Below are positions 14,499 to 22,009 of a DNA stretch of 24,869 nt, in pieces. A program made the translations under genes and the position numbers. The notes under the pieces are model-generated. The model was not told the DNA's origin and searched no databases. It saw only the letters and a list, made by a program, of their open reading frames with translations. The stretch spans positions 1 to 24,869 of IMG/VR virus record IMGVR_UViG_3300001213_000203. One strand, given 5' to 3'. Numbering within the stretch: position 1 is the stretch's first letter; each line of letters starts with the position of its first letter. This stretch comes from a virus.

Positions 14499-15974
14499 TT
14501 ATCGATTCACATCGACCAAAATATCGAGTTCTTGAGTAGCGCCTGCTAATTTGACGGCGATCTGAATCGGGGGCGCTTTTCTCAAATCCCTGTCAGATTG
14601 AGCCTGAAGTGCAATTGGCTGAGCATAAATGTAATAACCATTTTTTAGATAATCCCCAGTCTGAAGTTGTCCAAAACTATCAGAATTCCATGTCCCGGGA
14701 CCAATCAAACCATTCGAAATACCTTGATCACAGACCTGACTGATTACTGTGGAAAATCGATTTTGACCTGCATCGGTCTGAGGAATTTTTGTGGGGCTTG
14801 TGTACATCTCATTATAACAAGAAGTTTGAATTGCATCGATTAACCAATCGAGACCATGGATTTCATCAAACCAAGCGGATCCACTCATAGTTCCGTATTG
14901 AATGATTTTTGTGTCATTCACGTAGTTGACGAAAACATTATAGCGTTTTGTTTGAAGCACATTGGCTTGAGAGGTCGTAAGAGTCTCGCCTGTTACGCCG
15001 GGCTCTTGTTTGTACATCAAGGTAATGGTCGATTTATTCGCATTGAAATTGACGGAGAAGGCTCGACCAATGAAAGAAGAGATCGCATAAACACTTGATG
15101 TCGAATATTGGACACAAGTCCTCAAATAATTGAGGGCTTTCAGGCGATATCCGATATCACTCGTTGCCCCTGAAACAATGGCATTGGCGTCATGTGATGA
15201 AATCCCAAAGATTCGAGAAGGACTTGCAGCTTCAATATACGCTGCGACCGCGATACTTTGATCATCAGTCGGCATCGTACTTGCGGCGAAAGTAAGTCCA
15301 TACCAAGCGGTTGAAATGGTTGCGAGCGCCGTTGCACATTCAACTGGGCTTTCTGCAGCATATCCAGGAACAATCGATTGAGCCAAACCTGACGTCAATT
15401 TTAATTGAGCCGAGATATCAGTTCCAGATCCATGAGCCGTCGCATAGCCCACAGAGGACAAAATTCCAGTCGTAAGGCTTGTAACGACAAATTGGCTTCC
15501 ATTCCATGTGCATACGCCCCATGAGCTCATTGCAGTCGAAATGACGGATGCAACCCCTGGAAGCGTTGTCTGGCCCGAAAAATCAAGGGTCGTAAGAGCC
15601 CTCAAGGTTCCATCGATATGAATATCAAATGATCCAGCGGTAACCGAGGTCCAGGCACTCATGGCCTGTTCAGCTGTAGAAAGAACTCCACCAAGATTGA
15701 ATCCAGCTGTAGCAACCCTCAACCATCGACCGATCATCAAGGTTGCAGGTTTTGGAGTCTGCCCGAAATATAAACTTGCAGATAAATATTCCGGAGCCGA
15801 AGTTCCAAAGTCAGCGATGACCTCATCAATGGTTGCGTAAGTTCGAACTCGTTCCAGACCATTAATGATTGCTGAATCACCGGCGATCAGAAGAATTCCA
15901 AAAGATCGAGGTGAAGCTGAAATTGGACTTAGATTGAATGATGCCCTGACAAGCCTTGAAACTGGTAATGCCAT
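14499..15974 (-). CDS. Tail sheath protein, DUF3383 family
   Basis: A 491-residue protein with the DUF3383 pattern. It begins LPVSRLVRASFNLSPISASPRSFG, then has a region on periodic position and loading (YATIDEVIADFGTSAPEYLSASLYFGQTPKPATLMIGRW, about 45-83). The middle is beta-rich, with IFGISSHDANAI, and the C-terminal sheath core includes VNYVNDTKIIQYGTMSGSAWFDEIHGLDWL and KNGYYIYAQPIALQA. DUF3383 members are the contractile sheath of KPP10-like tails. AAAGGA precedes the ATG. Length is normal for the family. Confidence 0.88.
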   Translation of the reverse strand: MALPVSRLVRASFNLSPISASPRSFGILLIAGDSAIINGLERVRTYATIDEVIADFGTSAPEYLSASLYFGQTPKPATLMIGRWLRVATAGFNLGGVLSTAEQAMSAWTSVTAGSFDIHIDGTLRALTTLDFSGQTTLPGVASVISTAMSSWGVCTWNGSQFVVTSLTTGILSSVGYATAHGSGTDISAQLKLTSGLAQSIVPGYAAESPVECATALATISTAWYGLTFAASTMPTDDQSIAVAAYIEAASPSRIFGISSHDANAIVSGATSDIGYRLKALNYLRTCVQYSTSSVYAISSFIGRAFSVNFNANKSTITLMYKQEPGVTGETLTTSQANVLQTKRYNVFVNYVNDTKIIQYGTMSGSAWFDEIHGLDWLIDAIQTSCYNEMYTSPTKIPQTDAGQNRFSTVISQVCDQGISNGLIGPGTWNSDSFGQLQTGDYLKNGYYIYAQPIALQAQSDRDLRKAPPIQIAVKLAGATQELDILVDVNR

Positions 15975-15975
15975 A

Positions 15976-16317
15976 TCACAATCCTTTCAAAGAGAGAGTC
16001 AAAGTACGAGCCGCACCCTCTGCCGAACCTGAAACAACTTTCAAAAATTGAATGCCTTGAAAATCTTTGGGATCAATTGCGACATATCTAGACGCAGCAA
16101 CCGTGTAAGAGACCGCTCCTGATGAGTTGTAAACGGGCTCGAAAGTCCCATCAATCGCAGTGGATGCTTTGAAACTAATCGCAGTTCCGGTGAAAGCTGC
16201 AGGCATAAAAATTCCGGCAAGTGAGAACCCTTTGAGATTTAAAGCGGAACTTTCCGTTCCACCATTGGCAATAGATGCAGAGACAGTATTCAAAATTCCC
16301 TGATATCCGCTGATCAT
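15976..16317 (-). CDS. Hypothetical virion protein before the sheath (113 aa)
   Basis: A beta-rich protein (ISGYQGILNTVSASIANGGTESSALNLKGFSLAGIFMPAAFTGTAISFKAS and a C-terminal TLTLSLKGL) that looks like a jelly-roll or F5/8-like decoration domain. The start at 16317 is chosen for its ATGA overlap with the neck gene; a GTG five codons upstream is also in frame. Position between neck terminator and sheath suggests a minor virion protein. A binding role for the domain is inferred from the fold-like pattern only. Confidence 0.65.
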   Translation of the reverse strand: MISGYQGILNTVSASIANGGTESSALNLKGFSLAGIFMPAAFTGTAISFKASTAIDGTFEPVYNSSGAVSYTVAASRYVAIDPKDFQGIQFLKVVSGSAEGAARTLTLSLKGL

Positions 16318-16910
16318 GGCCCCGCCTTCCACGCAAAGTTCTTTTTATTCCCTGCGAGCACAGTATGAATTGTCCCGCTTGCGGATGCAAACGAAAGGAC
16401 AGGGTATGTCCTTTGGACCTGTCGAACTAATGTCAAAGTCGTAATAAATCGGTCGTACCATCTTTCATTAAAAAGATCGGCTGATCTGATAGAATCACTG
16501 ATGCTTTTGAATCCCATCTTTGCAATCGATAGAGCCTCAAGATTTTGCTGAACCTGAAATCCATCTCTAAAAACACTGATGTTCTCAAGACAGTTTGGTC
16601 CATAAAAAGAACACTGAATATCAAGTTCCTCGAACCTCTGAAGGACTGAATTGGCATTTGTTGAGGTCGGGGAAATCATCAAGGCATTGGCATCACCCTT
16701 ATTGACCGTGATTCCAAAAGCGATCCAATCAACCGGCAAATCAGGTTGCTTCGGTGGATCGGGTTGCCAGTCAGGTCTAATCAAGGTCCCGTCGAATCCC
16801 GTAATTCCGGCGATTACGCTTTGAATGAACTGAGTCAGAGTCAGGGACCCTGGAAGTGGATCACTTGAGGATGCGACTAAATATCCACCCGTGGCTGATG
16901 TATTTGTCAT
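16314..16910 (-). CDS. Neck terminator protein, gp12-like
   Basis: A 198-residue protein of the kind annotated as phage neck terminator gp12-like (LIC_12616 group). The opening LTLTQFIQSVIAGITGFDGTLIRPDWQPDPPKQPDLPVDWIAFGI is typical, followed by RFEELDIQCSFYGPNCLENISVFRDGFQVQQNLEAL and a C-terminal strand region. It should form a ring that ends the tube at the neck. The ATG at 16910 is chosen because GGAG lies eight bases upstream and it overlaps the preceding stop by ATGA. A TTG seven codons earlier is in frame but lacks a site. Confidence 0.8.
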   Translation of the reverse strand: MTNTSATGGYLVASSSDPLPGSLTLTQFIQSVIAGITGFDGTLIRPDWQPDPPKQPDLPVDWIAFGITVNKGDANALMISPTSTNANSVLQRFEELDIQCSFYGPNCLENISVFRDGFQVQQNLEALSIAKMGFKSISDSIRSADLFNERWYDRFITTLTLVRQVQRTYPVLSFASASGTIHTVLAGNKKNFAWKAGP

Positions 16911-17272
16911 GACGGAGACTCCACAACGCAAAGGCCTTCATTCCAGCCTTCTCCAAAATTGAGCCATGGTGAAGTCGAAATCACTTGGAACCGCTTTGAT
17001 TTGAAAATCAAAATGTCTGGGTATCTTCCTGTCCCATCTGTCGTAATCTCCGCTTTGATATAAAAGGTTCGAATATCAGATTGTCGCAATGCTTCAGGTA
17101 TTCTATGGAGCTCTTTCCCGCTGATTGGTTGAATTGAACCAAAAGTTGAAACGGTTGTTTCAACGAGAACATTTTCACCCTTGGAATTCACCGTCGATGT
17201 CCTGTGAACGAGAGACATCGCATCCACAAAGTCGATGTCTAACAGAAGTTCACTGACATCTAAATCAGCCAT
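16907..17272 (-). CDS. Head-tail connector/neck protein (121 aa)
   Basis: A 121-residue, beta-rich protein: a short acidic N-terminus (DLDVSELLLDIDFVDAMSLVHRTS), then strands covering TTVSTFGSIQPISG, RTFYIKAEI, PDILIFKSKRFQVISTSPWLNFGEGW and a final LCVVE. The FxVI...W pattern near the end resembles small head-tail joining proteins. The start directly follows the stop of the preceding gene (TAA-ATG) and it overlaps the neck terminator gene by ATGA. Assignment to a neck role rests mainly on order between the gp10-like and gp12-like genes. Confidence 0.65.
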   Translation of the reverse strand: MADLDVSELLLDIDFVDAMSLVHRTSTVNSKGENVLVETTVSTFGSIQPISGKELHRIPEALRQSDIRTFYIKAEITTDGTGRYPDILIFKSKRFQVISTSPWLNFGEGWNEGLCVVESPS

Positions 17273-17773
17273 TTAAAGACCCTTCTGAACGACATAGGTG
17301 ATTGCGTTTCTCAATTGGCCCGTGACCAAAAGCCTCTTGGTTCCTTTGAACCCAGATTTGGTTAGATATTTTCTGGCCTCCAAAGTGGATTCTTTCGGAG
17401 GTGGAAACCCGATTTGTTCATTTATGACCTTTTTCACAGAATTCGAAACGATGATCCCGATCCTCTCATAATGCTGATCGATTGCCGATGATCCCGCGTT
17501 GAGTGCCGTTTTTGCAGCTTTTGCGAATTCAAGGGTGATCTCATCTCTTGCAAGCTGAAGTCCCTTTCGCATTGGCTGAACCGGAGGGATATTGTTTAGA
17601 GGAGATCCAAACTCATTCATCGCTAGAATTGATGCATTGTTGATTTCATCGGTATCGTTTCGACTTTCATCGGTCGAAGGAATTCCAAACAGGACTTTAT
17701 CATTTCGAAATTTATTGATGAGCTCTTTGAAAGACTCGGTATTATCGATTGTGACTTCAAATGTGGGTTTCAT
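17273..17773 (-). CDS. Tail completion/neck protein, HK97 gp10-like
   Basis: A 166-residue protein with the motif NEFGSPLNNIPPVQPMRKGL (about 71-90), matching the NEFG...IPxRPFMR core of gp10-like tail completion proteins and Mu-type virion morphogenesis proteins. A long helix follows. A C-terminal part (FPPPKESTLEARKYLTKSGFKGTKRLLVTGQLRNAITYVV) contains the typical LxxTGxLRxAITY ending. The start at 17773 is chosen for the ATGA overlap with the DUF4054 gene; the longer frame begins at a TTG without a site. Confidence 0.78.
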   Translation of the reverse strand: MKPTFEVTIDNTESFKELINKFRNDKVLFGIPSTDESRNDTDEINNASILAMNEFGSPLNNIPPVQPMRKGLQLARDEITLEFAKAAKTALNAGSSAIDQHYERIGIIVSNSVKKVINEQIGFPPPKESTLEARKYLTKSGFKGTKRLLVTGQLRNAITYVVQKGL

Positions 17774-18153
17774 AGCTGGACGACTCCGGCGCCATAAATC
17801 CTCATTAGTCTCCAAAGCTGCATCCCATAGGTCGTTCTATTCCACCATCCGGCATTCTTTTCGGACTGTGTCGCCGAATCATAGGAAGCACTTACTGATC
17901 CAACGGTCTTCGAATTCACAATCCCGCCATGCTGACCGGGAGTTCCACCGATAGTCGAAGCTTTCAGATTTTGTCTTGCGAGTGTGATCTCATGGGCCAC
18001 ATAGAGTTGGACTGCAAAAACCCAAGTTGTTGTCCATCTTGTTTGATCAAGTTGGGCCTCGGCGATTGCAGACCAAAAATTGATTTGAGCATCTGGATAG
18101 ACCAGGACATCAGCGAATTCAGGAAATCCTGATCTAAAAGTCGCGATATCCAT
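17770..18153 (-). CDS. Head-tail connector, DUF4054 family
   Basis: A 127-residue, all-helical protein with the DUF4054 pattern: FRSGFPEFADVLVYPDAQINFWSAIAEAQLD, WTTTWVFAVQLYVAHEITLARQNLKA, a glycine-rich turn, and a terminal YGMQLWRLMRIYGAGVVQL. DUF4054 members are adaptor proteins under the portal, joining head and tail. GAGGA precedes the ATG. Order after the capsid genes is standard. Confidence 0.87.
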   Translation of the reverse strand: MDIATFRSGFPEFADVLVYPDAQINFWSAIAEAQLDQTRWTTTWVFAVQLYVAHEITLARQNLKASTIGGTPGQHGGIVNSKTVGSVSASYDSATQSEKNAGWWNRTTYGMQLWRLMRIYGAGVVQL

Positions 18154-18163
18154 TTTCTATTCC

Positions 18164-18415
18164 TCACTGTCCAGATTTTTTTCGTCCCCCACGCTTTTGG
18201 ACACTTGTTTTTTCTTCGGGGATACTTGATGCAGAATCACCTGACTCCACCGAAATTTCTTCTGATTTCTCGGGTGGAACCACAACTACGACGGTTTTAT
18301 CACTCACCATCGCTTTAAAATACCAGTGCTCAATCAATTCATCAGGGACCTCGTGGGTCCCTTTTGAATAATGCTTCCCCTCCAAAGAGATGGTCGCATT
18401 GAATAAAACCTTCAT
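18164..18415 (-). CDS. Small protein with basic tail downstream of capsid gene (83 aa)
   Basis: An 83-residue product whose first half is a compact beta unit (VLFNATISLEGKHYSKGTHEVPDELIEHWYFKAMVSDKTVVVVVPP) and whose second half is an acidic linker ending in a basic tail (KRGGRKKSGQ). The first half recalls small phage proteins found just after the major capsid gene. The start at 18415 is chosen since it lies two bases before the capsid stop region with GGA upstream; a longer frame reaching 18616 runs inside the capsid gene and is not likely used. Function unknown. Confidence 0.65.
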   Translation of the reverse strand: MKVLFNATISLEGKHYSKGTHEVPDELIEHWYFKAMVSDKTVVVVVPPEKSEEISVESGDSASSIPEEKTSVQKRGGRKKSGQ

Positions 18416-18416
18416 A

Positions 18417-19406
18417 TTAAATTCCGTCTGCGTATTGGATCGTTTCTGGATAAACCAATTCAAGTTCACCAAACGCCCACAAATATGGAGCCGTGAATCG
18501 AATGCCTTTGTAGTAAGCAGTCTCACGTCGGATAGGAACCATCGGGAATCGAACTCGACTTTCGTCATTGGTGTAAGCAACCATTCGATCCACTTGTCCA
18601 GATCCACGTCCTGCAAGCCATTTTATAGGCTGGATATCCAATTTAGCTCCGTTGACTCTCAAAGAGATCGAGTTGTCCTCGAGGAATGTCAAAATCGAGA
18701 CATTTCCTGCAGAGGAAACTTTTTGTGAAGCGATATATGAGAATTGAGCCGCCGGTAATCTCAACACTGAAGGACATACGGCAAAAGCTGAGGCCTGCCA
18801 TGTGCTATTCAAAAGTGTGTTTACGTCAGCCAAAATCTCATCAGGAGTCTTATTGATCCACAAAGGAGATCCACTCACTCCATTCGCAACGGGAGTCGCA
18901 GTCACCGTCGAATCATTCAAGAGTCCGGTTGCTCCGACATCAGATGATCCTATGTACACCATCTGATCGGTGTTCATCTGATAGATCATATTCAGAGAAT
19001 CCATCTTTTGAGCATCGATGGGCTGACCTAACAATTGAGATCTTTCGAGCTCAACAGAAGTATAACTAACTTCTCGAGCCATGAGTCTCAAAGGCAAAGT
19101 CACCTTTTGTCCATTGATGCTTACGCCTGGGATGTCATCGGTCTCACCGGAGATCCATGACATATTTCCACCGGCGCCGGGCGCCGAAACACCACCTGAA
19201 TTCTTCAAAGTACCCGCAGCTGCAAAACTGGATCGGATAAATGAAGTGCTTTCGTTAGACATCGTAATTCCACTTCGGAGTTTGATGTCTCGTCCCCAGC
19301 TTACTGAAACAAGGGGCTCATAAAGCCGCCGGTCCAGATTCTCAAGCTGGTTGACATAATAAGCGAGCGCGGAATCCTTTGTTTTGAAGCGGCCTATTCT
19401 TCTCAT
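18417..19406 (-). CDS. Major capsid protein, DUF2184-like
   Basis: A 329-residue protein of the DUF2184 group with an HK97-type fold. Pieces recognisable are the N-terminal arm (about 1-45), the segment TDDIPGVSINGQKVTLPLRLMAREVSYTSVELERSQLLGQPIDAQKMDSLN (90-140), YIGSSDVGATGLLND (about 151-165), and the C-terminal VRFPMVPIRRETAYYKGIRFTAPYLWAFGELELVYPETIQYADG. Such proteins form the icosahedral shell. AAGGGGA precedes the start. Lying after the scaffold and cement genes, it is in its expected place. No delta-domain cleavage site is obvious. Confidence 0.85.
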   Translation of the reverse strand: MRRIGRFKTKDSALAYYVNQLENLDRRLYEPLVSVSWGRDIKLRSGITMSNESTSFIRSSFAAAGTLKNSGGVSAPGAGGNMSWISGETDDIPGVSINGQKVTLPLRLMAREVSYTSVELERSQLLGQPIDAQKMDSLNMIYQMNTDQMVYIGSSDVGATGLLNDSTVTATPVANGVSGSPLWINKTPDEILADVNTLLNSTWQASAFAVCPSVLRLPAAQFSYIASQKVSSAGNVSILTFLEDNSISLRVNGAKLDIQPIKWLAGRGSGQVDRMVAYTNDESRVRFPMVPIRRETAYYKGIRFTAPYLWAFGELELVYPETIQYADGI

Positions 19407-19421
19407 TAAAATCCCCTTTTT

Positions 19422-19925
19422 TTATCTGTAAACTCGAAGTTCAGCATTTAAATCTGCATCCATTCCATCTGACGCCCATGTAGCTTGTGTCGAAGACAAT
19501 GCCACGTTGTTTCCAGGATCAGATGTAGCTTCGAAATCACCAATTGCTTTGCTTCCGGAAACGACAGTTCGAATATAAACAACTCCGCCTCGTGCAGGAG
19601 TTCCGACTTTACAAAGAACACTCACATAACCTCGAACCAATAAATTTTGAGGCTGAAGTGGATTTGGAGTCGTGTCTGTGAAACCTGAATTCAAATTCCC
19701 AGAAATTTCAGGTGCAGTCCGTGCAAGAACACCCGCAAAATCAGCGGCAACGTTACTTCCTTGCCATTGAGATACTCCACCTGAAGCGTATGCCACAGGG
19801 ATTCCGTAAGCTTGTGCATAAACTGAGGAGACGGCAATAAGCATCGCCGGCTCTACTGAACTCTCATCAGTTCTTGTGATGTCACCAACGACGCCCGCAG
19901 GTGCATTATAAAGATATGCTGGCAT
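19422..19925 (-). CDS. Structural cement protein, Gp24-like
   Basis: A 167-residue, beta-rich protein with the pattern of Gp24-like cement proteins: a glycine-rich N-terminus (NAPAGVVGDITRTDESSVEPAMLI), GIPVAYASGGVSQWQGS, FAGVLARTAPEIS, a strand region LVRGYVSVLCKVGTPARGGVVYIRT, and a final GDFEAT...AELRVYR. These trimers clamp neighbouring capsomers. AAGGAG precedes the start. It sits between scaffold and capsid genes, as in many phages of this type. Confidence 0.83.
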   Translation of the reverse strand: MPAYLYNAPAGVVGDITRTDESSVEPAMLIAVSSVYAQAYGIPVAYASGGVSQWQGSNVAADFAGVLARTAPEISGNLNSGFTDTTPNPLQPQNLLVRGYVSVLCKVGTPARGGVVYIRTVVSGSKAIGDFEATSDPGNNVALSSTQATWASDGMDADLNAELRVYR

Positions 19926-19936
19926 TGACTATCTCC

Positions 19937-20722
19937 TTATTTTTTTTGGTAAGCCTTAGCGTTAATTTCATTCATTTTCTCAGCGGTCATAATTCCAAAT
20001 GATTTTTGAGAAGACGAGTCATCATTCACACGTCTTGTATTCGAAAATTCATTTGAACGAGATTTTTTCAGAAGTTCCGATGCAGCAACGAAAAGAACCT
20101 CGACTTCTTTCTTGTTGTCGTAAGAAGGCGACTTACCTCCGGTCAAAGAATCAATGACCTTCTTACCATCCCTGGTCCCGTAAGCCGCCTTCAAAGCCTT
20201 CACTTTCAGACCTTTAAAGGCTTTGATTCCGGGAGCCAGAATCTCAGCGCGTGATTTTTCATCAGTCGCTTTGCTCATCTCTTCATCATGAGCCTTATCA
20301 TCGTCATCATCACATGTATCATCGTCATCTTCAGCCTCTTCTTCTTCATCATCGACTGAGACTTCTTCTTCTTTTGATTCTCTCTCAACAAGCTTTGCCA
20401 CTACCTCTTCGAGTGCTTTGATGCGGGAAAGAAGTTCACCTTCTCCTTCTGCATCATCATCATCTTTGGCTTTATCATCATCATCATCGTGTCCTTTTCC
20501 TTTAGATTCAGAGACACGTTCAGTTTCTTCATCATCATCTTTGGCTTTTGATCCAGCCAAAACAGAGACTTTTTCTCCAAGGTCTTTCACCATTTTCACT
20601 AATTCATCGAGGGCTTTTTCTTCATCTGCCACTTTGCCTTCAGATTTTTCTTCATCTTCGATCGCTTTATCGATGGTCTGAGAAAACATTGATTTCAATT
20701 TTTCAGCGAATTTGTTTTTCAT
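19937..20722 (-). CDS. Nested scaffold protein (internal start)
   Basis: Within the protease-scaffold gene, Met 181 at 20722 is preceded by AAGGGGA eight bases upstream, a ribosome site as good as those of many genes here. Starting there gives a 261-residue product beginning MKNKFAEKLKSMFSQTIDKAI, which is just the acidic, coiled-coil scaffold without the protease part. This is the arrangement of lambda C/Nu3. The site and position are seen; that both products are made is inferred. Confidence 0.5.
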   Translation of the reverse strand: MKNKFAEKLKSMFSQTIDKAIEDEEKSEGKVADEEKALDELVKMVKDLGEKVSVLAGSKAKDDDEETERVSESKGKGHDDDDDKAKDDDDAEGEGELLSRIKALEEVVAKLVERESKEEEVSVDDEEEEAEDDDDTCDDDDDKAHDEEMSKATDEKSRAEILAPGIKAFKGLKVKALKAAYGTRDGKKVIDSLTGGKSPSYDNKKEVEVLFVAASELLKKSRSNEFSNTRRVNDDSSSQKSFGIMTAEKMNEINAKAYQKK

Positions 20723-21262
20723 CGAAGAAATCCCCTTTTGGTCTTTGATTTTGAATGACGGTCCGGCTCTTCCTTCATCGACGAGAGCAACGTGGTTACC
20801 GACTATGTCAGTCTGTTCTCCACGTCCTTTCTCTATCTCGATATATTCCGCCTCATATCCACAAGATAAGCCTCGCATTCCACTCTTTACAAGGGAAATT
20901 GCGACGAGGTCCGTGACAAGAATATCAGCCACAAGACAATCTGAAAGATGACCTTCACCTCGGCGAATATTTTGAATTATGCCTTTTGCGAGTTCTTTCC
21001 AGTTTTCTGGTTCGACAAAATCTTCTGGATGCCGAATGGTAAAGGGCTTTCCTTCGAAGGAAGCAATTGTCTTCGGAGCAAAAACTTCTTTTTCAGATCG
21101 AACAATTATGACCTTACCATTCGAACCAACTTCAATCGGAGTTTCACCGGGACCATATTCATATTCCCCGGTTCGAGCGATAGGGACATCAGAACACAAA
21201 AGATATCCCTCGGGAGTTTCGCTGATATTTTCCGATAATTTAGTTGGTGCGAAATACTTCAT
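19937..21262 (-). CDS. Prohead protease-scaffold, DUF2213 family
   Basis: A 441-residue, two-part protein. Residues 1-175 are DUF2213, with TIRHPEDFVEPENW (75-88; probable catalytic His in RHP), VADILVTDLVAISLVKSGMRGLSCGYEAEY (111-140; Ser in LSCGY) and IVGNHVALVDEGRAGPS (153-169), an order of conserved elements like prohead proteases. Residues 181-335 are a very acidic, coiled-coil-like scaffold with several runs of four or five Asp. The rest (336-441) is basic, suiting capsid-binding. The fused layout suggests self-cleavage after assembly. AAGG precedes the ATG. It lies before the cement and capsid genes. Confidence 0.82.
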   Translation of the reverse strand: MKYFAPTKLSENISETPEGYLLCSDVPIARTGEYEYGPGETPIEVGSNGKVIIVRSEKEVFAPKTIASFEGKPFTIRHPEDFVEPENWKELAKGIIQNIRRGEGHLSDCLVADILVTDLVAISLVKSGMRGLSCGYEAEYIEIEKGRGEQTDIVGNHVALVDEGRAGPSFKIKDQKGISSMKNKFAEKLKSMFSQTIDKAIEDEEKSEGKVADEEKALDELVKMVKDLGEKVSVLAGSKAKDDDEETERVSESKGKGHDDDDDKAKDDDDAEGEGELLSRIKALEEVVAKLVERESKEEEVSVDDEEEEAEDDDDTCDDDDDKAHDEEMSKATDEKSRAEILAPGIKAFKGLKVKALKAAYGTRDGKKVIDSLTGGKSPSYDNKKEVEVLFVAASELLKKSRSNEFSNTRRVNDDSSSQKSFGIMTAEKMNEINAKAYQKK

Positions 21263-21269
21263 TCCAACC

Positions 21270-21929
21270 TTATTGCATCAAATGAGCCGCTTGAAGTTTA
21301 GAAAGCAAGGCATTGAAATCTGATACAAGTCCGGCAACGTCCGTTGCAGTTGAATCATTTTGGTGAGCCGCCACGTTTCCAGCGACCTTATTGAAAGCTG
21401 AAAGAACAGTATCAGCTGATGAAATGGTTCCAGTCCCAGCACTTAGTCCAGTCAGGACATTCGTCAAAACAGTTTTATTTTGAAGATCTCCTGAAAGCTT
21501 TTGAATCCCCTGAAGAACGGTATCACTCGCTGAGATGGTTCCGGCACCGGAAGTGAATCCAGTGAGCACATTGGCAATCACCGCTTTGCTTTGCGTATTC
21601 CCATCAATTTTTTGAAGACCCGCGATGACGGTATCGGTTCCAGCAACCGTTCCAGCGCCCGGAGTCCATCCAGTCAAAAGCATCGTGGGAAGCATTTTTG
21701 ATGAAACTGCAGAATAGGAATTCGCAATCGGAAGGGCTGTACTTCCAGTGATATTCGAAACAATCGTATTCGCTGAGATTTGAGTTCCACTGAGACCAAC
21801 AAGATTTCCACCCAAAACAGTATTATTCGATTGTTCTCCAAATTGATTCTTCAGAATCAAAGTCGGATAGGTCGAATAGGCGAGTGTCCCAATCGAAAAT
21901 GATATTAAAAGTGCGATGAAAGATTTCAT
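21270..21929 (-). CDS. Exported fibre-like protein with 37-residue repeats
   Basis: A 219-residue product with an N-terminal signal peptide (MKSFIALLISFSIGTLAYS) and then YPTLILKNQFGEQS at 21-34, shared with the next large fibre-like gene. Residues 84-187 are two full and one nearly full copy of a 37-residue repeat with core LTG...GAGTISASDTVLQGIQKL; similar repeats are common in phage fibre and cell-surface proteins. The C-terminal ~30 residues look like a trimerising coiled coil. A GAGGGGG site precedes the ATG. A signal peptide is abnormal for a virion protein, so it may be exported by infected or lysogenic cells. Function unknown. Confidence 0.68.
   Translation of the reverse strand: MKSFIALLISFSIGTLAYSTYPTLILKNQFGEQSNNTVLGGNLVGLSGTQISANTIVSNITGSTALPIANSYSAVSSKMLPTMLLTGWTPGAGTVAGTDTVIAGLQKIDGNTQSKAVIANVLTGFTSGAGTISASDTVLQGIQKLSGDLQNKTVLTNVLTGLSAGTGTISSADTVLSAFNKVAGNVAAHQNDSTATDVAGLVSDFNALLSKLQAAHLMQ
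21369..21680 (-). repeat. Tandem 37-residue repeats in fibre-like gene
   Basis: Residues 84-120, 121-157 and 158-187 align without gaps on a 37-residue (111-base) period: each has LTG, then G(A/T)GT(V/I), then DTV(I/L), then (Q/N)K(I/L/V), then G(N/D). The third copy is partly diverged. The DNA similarity has largely drifted, so the duplication is not recent. Confidence 0.75.
21807..21869 (-). repeat. Conserved N-terminal block, copy in small fibre-like gene
   Basis: Encodes residues 21-41 (YPTLILKNQFGEQS, then NN, T, VLGG), at the same offset as in the large fibre-like gene at 24296-24358. The DNA copies are also clearly alike. Confidence 0.8.
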
Positions 21930-22009
21930 TTTGCCCCCTCGGGAAATTATCCGATATCGATAAACTCAGTATATTTATTTTTCTCCGGTCTGCAACCAAC
22001 TCAATCATT

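Noticed and set aside
18416-18616. Longer N-terminus for the 83-residue protein
   Set aside because: The extra 67 residues lie inside the capsid gene in another frame; the start at 18415 fits the gene boundary.
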